Assembly (NCBI GenBank): GCA_051888795.1
Contig: JBJFCD010000015.1
Span: 12,826 to 76,825 of the forward strand
Reading direction: 5' to 3'
Source: MD308 sp051888795
Lineage (GTDB): Bacteria > Bacillota > Clostridia > Lachnospirales > Lachnospiraceae
Length of the DNA stretch: 64,000 bases
Shown: piece by piece, positions 60,080 to 64,000 of the stretch
Layout: each line of letters begins with the position of its first letter
Numbering within the stretch: the first letter of the stretch is position 1
Made by a program: the position numbers and the translations under genes
Notes under the pieces: model-generated
Seen by the model: the letters and a program-made list of their open reading frames with translations, nothing else
What the model was told of the DNA's origin: nothing
The model's database searches: none

Positions 60080-60263
60080 ATTTCATGGTTGCTTCTTGTT
60101 CATATAACTCGTCTTTCGTAATAAGGAGCAACCACTTTCCGTTGTCAAACTCCAAATCAAAACGTCTTACCATTTTAACTTCCTCTCCATTCAAAAGGTA
60201 AATTCCTTTTTCGATATCAATATGAATTGATTTGAATGGTTTCCTTTCCACTGTATTTCCCAT
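60069..60263 (-). CDS. Hypothetical phage protein
   Basis: About 64 aa from the ATG at 60263 (AGGAGGTGAT upstream). Beta-rich (SIHIDIEKGIYLLNGEEVKM; RRFDLEFDNGKWLLLITKDE). Converges with the gene at 59765, overlapping by 11 bases. Function unknown. Confidence 0.6.
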   Translation of the reverse strand: MGNTVERKPFKSIHIDIEKGIYLLNGEEVKMVRRFDLEFDNGKWLLLITKDELYEQEATMKFKE

Positions 60264-60400
60264 AACATCACCTCCTACCCTGATTTCTCGTCTCCAACTC
60301 CTACACATCTGTAATAATTGAAAATATTTTCATGTTATGGTAAAATCCTTTCGCAATATATAGTCCTTAAGAAAAATTTAATACTTTATATTGTGTTTTA

Positions 60401-60416
60401 TATTGATTTATCAATA
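60401..60416. repeat. Palindrome upstream of a small plus-strand gene
   Basis: TATTGAT-TT-ATCAATA, extended to 60399-60418 with the flanking TA pairs. It could be an operator for the gene at 60476. No T-run. Confidence 0.4.
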
Positions 60417-60475
60417 TATTTTAGGTAGTCTTTCATTAGAAGCTTATAATTCTAACAGAAAGGCAGGTACCAAAA

Positions 60476-60637
60476 ATGAAAGATAATGAAAAACGCGCTC
60501 ATGATCTTGCAATCGCAACTCTTCCATTCATTTATAACAATGCATCATCTAACGACGAACCTTTTGATATATATGAAGCGTATATGTCTACATACAAGGA
60601 AGCATTAAAATCATTCAATCGTGATTTTCCGGAATAA
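60476..60637 (+). CDS. Small hypothetical protein
   Basis: A 53-aa protein: MKDNEKRAHDLAIATLPFIY, DEPFDIYEAYMSTYKEALKS. AAAGGCAGG precedes the ATG. Helical; similar small proteins are found near Cro-like genes in Firmicute prophages. Its end overlaps a minus-strand small gene by 23 bases. Confidence 0.6.
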   Translation: MKDNEKRAHDLAIATLPFIYNNASSNDEPFDIYEAYMSTYKEALKSFNRDFPE

Positions 60638-60767
60638 TCTTTTTCCCGTTTAATATGCAGCGTTTTGGCTCCGGTCCTTTTCTTATGGCTCGGAGCTCTT
60701 CTTTTATCTCAGCAAGTTCCTTTCGGATGCCAATAAGTTGAAGTAATATTTTTCCTATTTTAATCAC
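60615..60767 (-). CDS. Small early protein coupled to the Cro-like gene
   Basis: A 50-aa basic protein from a GTG that overlaps the Cro-like stop (GTGA): MIKIGKILLQLIGIRKELAE, IKEELRAIRKGPEPKRCILN. A coiled helix then a short basic end. Function unknown. Confidence 0.55.
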   Translation of the reverse strand: MIKIGKILLQLIGIRKELAEIKEELRAIRKGPEPKRCILNGKKIIPENHD

Positions 60768-61009
60768 CCCGTTTCTTTTTCAATACCAAACAAGGTATTT
60801 GCATCTACACCATCTAAGACATCAATAATTCGAGCTATCTCTACTGCTCTCATTAATCTCCGTCCATTAAGCATATCGTTGAATTCTTGCGCAGAAAAAC
60901 CTGCTTTTTTTGCTATTGCAGACTGCTTTAATCCCTTACTATGAATAATAGATTTCAAATTGTCTGCTACAACACTGTTTGATGTACAAATGTCAAGCAA
61001 CTTGTCCAT
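60764..61009 (-). CDS. Cro-like HTH repressor
   Basis: An 81-aa XRE-family protein. The HTH is at ~17-60: NLKSIIHSKGLKQSAIAKKA, GFSAQEFNDMLNGRRLMRAV. It is the first gene of the early lytic operon and diverges from the CI-like repressor across three operator-like repeats. Confidence 0.85.
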   Translation of the reverse strand: MDKLLDICTSNSVVADNLKSIIHSKGLKQSAIAKKAGFSAQEFNDMLNGRRLMRAVEIARIIDVLDGVDANTLFGIEKETG

Positions 61010-61020
61010 CTCCTTTCATT

Positions 61021-61095
61021 AACAATATTCTTGTTCGAGTAAAGCATATAACAAGAATCTTGTTTTGTCAATATATTTTTAATAAATTTCTTGTT
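61021..61095. promoter_or_regulatory. Operator region of the lysogeny switch
   Basis: AACAAGAATCTTGTT (61050-61064) is a perfect 15-base palindrome. AACAATATTCTTGTT (61021-61035, 13 of 15) and AATAAATTTCTTGTT (61081-61095, 11 of 15) are related copies about 30 bases apart. The central copy sits in the early promoter spacer. Confidence 0.7.
61043..61071 (-). promoter_or_regulatory. Early lytic promoter (PR-like)
   Basis: TTGACA (61066-61071), 17 bases, TATGCT (61043-61048) on the minus strand, with the perfect operator in the spacer, so repressor binding would block polymerase. Confidence 0.7.
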
Positions 61096-61102
61096 TATAA
61101 TA

Positions 61103-61131
61103 TTGACGTGCCAAGATTTTTGAATTATGAT
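61103..61131 (+). promoter_or_regulatory. Repressor promoter (PRM-like)
   Basis: TTGACG (61103-61108), 17 bases, TATGAT (61126-61131). The CI-like gene starts 35 bases later. Confidence 0.7.
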
Positions 61132-61165
61132 ATAGATACATCCTCATAAGAAAGGCGGAAATAAA

Positions 61166-61642
61166 ATGAGTATTGGAAGCAGAATTAAAGATTTACGAGA
61201 AGAAAAAGGCTTATCACGCCCAGAACTTGCTGAATTGTTGAATGTAACCGTTGGTTCTATTTCCAACTACGAGAATGGTATAAGCTCTCCGAAAGAGCCT
61301 ATTCTATTTAAGATAATAGAAACGCTTGGGTGCGATGCAAACTATCTGTTTCAAGACGTTGTAAAAATCAAGGAGCGTCAGAACGATGTTACTCTTGCCG
61401 AATATGAACATATAAAAAAATACCGTGACCTCGATCCGCACGGCAGAGAAATGGTTGACTTTACATTAAATAAAGAATACGAACGCTCTATAGCTTTAAA
61501 AGAATCGGAAGAACAGGATAGCAATATTGTAGATATGCAATCTCATTTACAAACAAATGCAGCTAATCGTCGTACAGACATAGATATACCAGAAGGTGTA
61601 GATACATCCGAAGATGATATTATGGATAGTGATGAGTTCTAA
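61166..61642 (+). CDS. CI-like prophage repressor
   Basis: A 158-aa XRE protein. HTH at ~6-58 (GSRIKDLREEKGLSRPELAE; LLNVTVGSISNYENGISSPK). The C-terminal part is helical and then acidic (SEDDIMDSDEF) and lacks a LexA/S24 peptidase, so self-cleavage is not expected. The following ImmA-type protease is the likely inactivator, as in ICEBs1 and phi105-type switches. Confidence 0.88.
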   Translation: MSIGSRIKDLREEKGLSRPELAELLNVTVGSISNYENGISSPKEPILFKIIETLGCDANYLFQDVVKIKERQNDVTLAEYEHIKKYRDLDPHGREMVDFTLNKEYERSIALKESEEQDSNIVDMQSHLQTNAANRRTDIDIPEGVDTSEDDIMDSDEF

Positions 61643-61694
61643 GTCCTGATTATGGGACAGGCATTATACTACATTTACACTGGAGGTGTTGATT

Positions 61695-62165
61695 ATGAAT
61701 TGCTATGAAGCACTTTTAGATGAAGCCTGTGAGCAAGGACTTACCGTGAAAGAAAAGCCATTAAAATACAACAACGGCAGAATTAAAGGAAATCGGATTG
61801 CTATCCGGAACGATATAGAAACCACAACAGAGAAAGCTTGCATCCTAGCCGAAGAGCTTGGCCACCACTACACTACTGTAGGAAACATCGTAGAGCTTGA
61901 TACTCCTCAGAAACGTAAACAGGAACGGCAGGCAAGATTAAATGGATACAACCGCATGATCGGACTTACTGGTCTGATCAGCGCCTACGAAGCTGGATGC
62001 ACAAACAGATTTGAAACCGCAGAATACTTAGGAGTGACCGAAGAATACCTGCAGGAATGTATCGACTGCTACAGAGATAAATATGGTATCGGTACAACTG
62101 TAAACGATTATTATATTATGTTCATCCCCAACCTAAAGGTTGGCAAGATAGATTATTCAATGTAA
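61695..62165 (+). CDS. ImmA/IrrE-type metallopeptidase
   Basis: About 156 aa from the ATG at 61695 (GGAGGTG upstream). The zinc site is in CILAEELGHHYTTVGNI (ExxHH-type ImmA motif), followed by the ERQARLNGYNRMIGLTGLIS region and YLGVTEEYLQECIDCYRDKY. In related elements it cleaves the cognate XRE repressor to allow induction. Lies 52 bases after the repressor gene. Confidence 0.88.
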   Translation: MNCYEALLDEACEQGLTVKEKPLKYNNGRIKGNRIAIRNDIETTTEKACILAEELGHHYTTVGNIVELDTPQKRKQERQARLNGYNRMIGLTGLISAYEAGCTNRFETAEYLGVTEEYLQECIDCYRDKYGIGTTVNDYYIMFIPNLKVGKIDYSM

Positions 62166-62243
62166 GGAGGGAAGTTTACTACTGTTCGCTTATCTTTTTT
62201 TGGAACGTGCAACTCCAAAAACAAAAGAAAAGAGGATAAGATT

Positions 62244-62468
62244 ATGGCATTTTTAGGGACAGACAAACCATATGTAGTTTTGCAGGTTACATTGAAAGAG
62301 AAACTTCTTGGAACCGGATCTGGAAATTTAACTGAATTGGAAAACGTGATAAACGCTCAGGCAGCTAAGGGCTACAGATTGCACACCATTACCACTGCTA
62401 ATGGAGGAAGTAAAGGTTTTGGAGGCGGCGATCGGATACAGGCCACACTTGTTTTTGAGAAATTGTAG
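62244..62468 (+). CDS. DUF4177-like protein
   Basis: A 74-aa protein: VVLQVTLKEKLLGTGSGNLT, ELENVINAQAAKGYRLHTIT, GDRIQATLVFEKL. The LENVINxxAxxGYRL pattern and final FEK are typical of DUF4177. Function unknown; often in mobile elements. Confidence 0.8.
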   Translation: MAFLGTDKPYVVLQVTLKEKLLGTGSGNLTELENVINAQAAKGYRLHTITTANGGSKGFGGGDRIQATLVFEKL

Positions 62469-62573
62469 CAATCTCTTCAAATCAGAATTCCCCGATACCC
62501 GACGATAATTTATATATCTATTAGAGAACTTGGTACTTATTCTGATACTCTTAGAAAGGAAACCGTATTTTAA

Positions 62574-63584
62574 ATGAGTGATGATAAATTTTTCTTAACT
62601 TATAATCAACAAATGAAAAAACTTAGAAATGATAAACATATTACATGTACTGGCTCTTCTCACAAAAAAATTTTAATCCGTGCTGGTTATTTTAATATTG
62701 TAAATGGATATAAAAACCCTTTCATTAGTGGACAGGATGACGATGGCAAACATTCTTACATATCTGGTACATCGATCAGCCAACTCCAAGCTGTGAAAAA
62801 ATTTGATGACCAATTACGCTCTTTCTTGTTGAGATACATTACTCAAGTTGAAGAAGAAGCCAGAGCACTAACTGGTTATAAATTTGATGAATGCAATGAT
62901 AATGGGGATATTCCTTGGTATGACATAAATGCTTATTCTCCAAATAAGTCTTTACAAGAAAAAATGACAGTTATATCAAAAGCCTACAATGAATTAAGTA
63001 AGAGTCAGCTTGACTACGTGAAATTCTATATGGACAATCACAAACAAATTCCAACATGGATTATGATTAAAGTTGTTAATTTTTCTACATTTATAGACAT
63101 TATACGTTGTAGCAAAATGGATGTATCTCATTCTTTGTGTAGTCTATATGGATTGGAAGATGAAGATGGACATGCAAACGTAAAGCTCTTAATTGGAAGC
63201 CTTCATTGGATGCGAAGAATCAGGAATTCATGTGCTCATAATGAACGCGTCTATTGTCTTACAAGAAAACAAGAACGACGCGGTCAATCTGGAAGAATTC
63301 TTGAAAAATATCTACGGGCACTTAGTCGTGGTTACACAAGAAATTTAGAGCAAAAGATATTTGATTTGATTATATACTTCAAATATTTTCTTCCAAAAAA
63401 AGAGTACAAACAATTTATTTTAGAGTTAAAAAATATGTTAATAGATTTACGTTCCAAAATTCATCCACATGCTTTTGAATATGTACGAGGTCAAATGGGA
63501 ATCCGGGATTTATCTGATTTAGATACACTACTTAGTCTTCCCAAAGACGAAATAGAATACAATAAGTTTGATAAATCAAACTAA
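62574..63584 (+). CDS. Abi_2/AbiF-type abortive infection protein (HEPN)
   Basis: A 336-aa protein. N-terminal TYNQQMKKLRNDKHITCTGS and GYFNIVNGYKNPFI are Abi_2 signatures; the HEPN RNase motif RNxxxH is RNSCAH at 217-222 in WMRRIRNSCAHNERVY; the upstream RSFLLRYITQVEEEARAL matches the family helix. Members block other phages, and some are tied to a small structured RNA. Expressed with the lysogeny genes, it would protect the lysogen. The sequence just downstream folds well (63664-63752). Confidence 0.88.
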   Translation: MSDDKFFLTYNQQMKKLRNDKHITCTGSSHKKILIRAGYFNIVNGYKNPFISGQDDDGKHSYISGTSISQLQAVKKFDDQLRSFLLRYITQVEEEARALTGYKFDECNDNGDIPWYDINAYSPNKSLQEKMTVISKAYNELSKSQLDYVKFYMDNHKQIPTWIMIKVVNFSTFIDIIRCSKMDVSHSLCSLYGLEDEDGHANVKLLIGSLHWMRRIRNSCAHNERVYCLTRKQERRGQSGRILEKYLRALSRGYTRNLEQKIFDLIIYFKYFLPKKEYKQFILELKNMLIDLRSKIHPHAFEYVRGQMGIRDLSDLDTLLSLPKDEIEYNKFDKSN

Positions 63585-63663
63585 AATAATGCAAATAATT
63601 GCATATAACAAGTGTTAAAATACCCAAAAAAAACTATTCTAATTGTTGTAATATTTTTCACTA

Positions 63664-63752
63664 TATAGTAATATACTTGTACGGAGAGAACCATATTGAT
63701 TATGGTTGAAAGGCACTCATGCAAGTATATTGTATGGGTGTCTTTTACTATA
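63664..63752 (+). ncRNA. Structured RNA candidate downstream of the Abi gene
   Basis: AATATACTTG (63670-63679) pairs perfectly with CAAGTATATT (63722-63731). Inside it AACCATA (63689-63695) pairs with TATGGTT (63701-63707). GGCACTCAT (63712-63720) pairs with ATGGGTGTC (63734-63742) before TTTT. The last two long pairings interlock, so either a pseudoknot or alternative folds form. TATAGTA (63664-63670) and TACTATA (63746-63752) can close the whole. No open frame. A conserved RNA beside AbiF genes has been described; identity is not proven here. Confidence 0.6.
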
Positions 63753-63762
63753 TATCTATATA

Positions 63763-63867
63763 CAAAAACCCGCCCCTGCTGCAACAGGGACGGGTTGCGC
63801 CCACTCCGACCTGCAGAGATTGGACGACTTAACTATAACATCTCCGGAGATGCTACAGCATTTCACA
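63763..63867 (-). ncRNA. Small RNA candidate with own promoter and terminator
   Basis: On the minus strand TTGCAA (63897-63902), 17 bases, TACAAT (63874-63879) predicts a start near 63867. A strong terminator (AACCCGTCCCTG / CAGGGGCGGGTT, plus-strand 63767-63796, then T-run) ends it about 105 bases later. The body contains the palindrome ATCTCCGGAGAT and no meaningful open frame. Confidence 0.55.
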
Positions 63868-63873
63868 GAAAAC

Positions 63874-63902
63874 ATTGTATCATCTTCGGGCAGCCATTGC
63901 AA
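63874..63902 (-). promoter_or_regulatory. Sigma-A-type promoter of the sRNA candidate
   Basis: TTGCAA-N17-TACAAT on the minus strand, between the integrase and the Abi RNA region. Confidence 0.6.
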
Positions 63903-63932
63903 GGGAACGAAAGTTCCCAGGCTGTTATTTTT
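63891..63932 (+). terminator. Terminator insulating the integrase gene
   Basis: GGGAAC-GAAA-GTTCCC (63903-63918) is extended by CAGCC/GGCTG (63891-63895, 63920-63924) and followed by TTATTTTT. It would stop transcription from the lysogeny genes before the integrase. Confidence 0.75.
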
Positions 63933-63953
63933 GTACCCTTTTTTACATACAGT
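63925..63953 (+). promoter_or_regulatory. Possible sigma-E-like promoter of the integrase
   Basis: TTATTTT (63925-63931), 14 bases, CATACAGT (63946-63953): -10 matches 7 of 8 and -35 5 of 7 of the sigma-E consensus. The predicted start falls within the ribosome site AAAGGAG, which weakens it. No convincing sigma-A promoter is seen after the terminator. Confidence 0.3.
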
Positions 63954-63971
63954 TACAAAGGAGATGATATC

Positions 63972-64000
63972 ATGCCATATTGCATCTACTTGCGAAAGTC
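63972..64000 (+). CDS. Serine integrase, first codons only (runs off window)
   Basis: AAAGGAG is followed by ATG and the codons MPYCIYLRKS. IYLRKS is the start of the catalytic strand of phage-type serine recombinases, in which the Ser is the nucleophile (usually IYLRKSRAD). Only nine full codons are visible. Its position at the outer prophage end, pointing toward the missing attR, agrees with a large serine integrase. Confidence 0.75.

Larger units (their letters stand above)
25251..64000. mobile_element. Siphovirus-type prophage integrated in cotJC (right end outside window)
   Basis: At least 38.7 kb of phage genes: lysis, tail, head, terminase, replication, lysogeny switch, Abi-type defence, and at the far end the start of a serine integrase pointing outward. 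This is the standard order for a phage whose attP lies between integrase and lysis genes. A tape-measure protein and a Dit/Gp37-like tail tip without a sheath protein indicate a long non-contractile tail. No obvious decay of structural genes is seen, so it may be functional. Confidence 0.92.

Noticed and set aside
63581..63784. Minus-strand frame of 67 aa over the Abi RNA region
   Set aside because: AT-rich chance frame that crosses conserved RNA helices and a terminator; no ribosome site.
1..64000. tRNA and rRNA genes, CRISPR arrays, insertion sequences with DDE transposase
   Set aside because: None was found on reading; no cloverleaf, array or transposase frame is apparent. A tRNAscan or Infernal run would settle it.

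Overview
The window is a chromosomal segment of a spore-forming, low-GC Firmicute. The gene set (a dcw cluster ending in spoIIGA-sigE, the nearby sigG, a cotJ operon and the style of the prophage proteins) fits the Lachnospiraceae (Clostridia); a species cannot be named from the sequence alone.

Host part, about 1-22300. On the minus strand lie the start of mfd, pth, a small acidic protein, a HAD phosphatase, a beta-CASP RNase-like protein and a long division/cell-wall block. In transcription order that block is mraZ, rsmH, ftsL, two class B PBP genes, mraY, murD, a SEDS gene, ftsQ/divIB, ftsZ, spoIIGA and sigE. murE, murF and murG are not in it. sigG stands on the plus strand beside the block. 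Upstream of mraZ are a small membrane protein, a DegV protein and a second SEDS (FtsW/SpoVE/RodA) gene. Several sporulation-type promoters can be read: sigma-E-like before a 144-aa membrane protein, sigma-F-like before sigG, a long-spacer Spo0A-type promoter before spoIIGA, and mother-cell-type before cotJA.

The split gene, about 22221-64000. The coat operon cotJA-cotJB-cotJC is intact up to codon 31 of cotJC. There cotJC is cut by a 2.8-kb element carrying a SulP transporter and a short serine recombinase. The element is bounded by GGAGGTCC, and joining the two outer flanks restores the cotJC reading frame exactly. Thirty-seven codons later, inside the conserved GTEEL segment, cotJC is cut again by a prophage of at least 38.7 kb. 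The prophage runs off the window with the first codons of a large serine integrase. The arrangement resembles the skin element of sigK and the SPbeta prophage of spsM, but with two independent recombinase-bearing insertions in one coat gene. Programmed excision in the mother cell is an inference from this arrangement, not something the sequence proves.

Prophage, 25251 to beyond 64000. Most lytic genes are on the minus strand and are read from high to low coordinates: a regulator and small early genes, recombination and replication genes (annealing-like protein, PD-(D/E)XK nuclease, HerA-like ATPase, RusA, DnaD-like), an ArpU-like late regulator, terminase, portal, capsid, tail, baseplate, holin and endolysin. 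A divergent lysogeny switch (Cro-like repressor, CI-like repressor, ImmA-type protease) sits at about 60.7-62.2 kb with three operator-like repeats. It is followed by an Abi_2/AbiF-type HEPN protein with a structured RNA candidate and a minus-strand sRNA candidate, then the integrase. Plus-strand cargo genes are scattered among the lytic genes: an acyltransferase, a BFD-like [2Fe-2S] protein, two small helical proteins, an Arg/Asp-repeat protein and a DUF6512-like membrane protein. Several have upstream motifs that resemble mother-cell sigma promoters.
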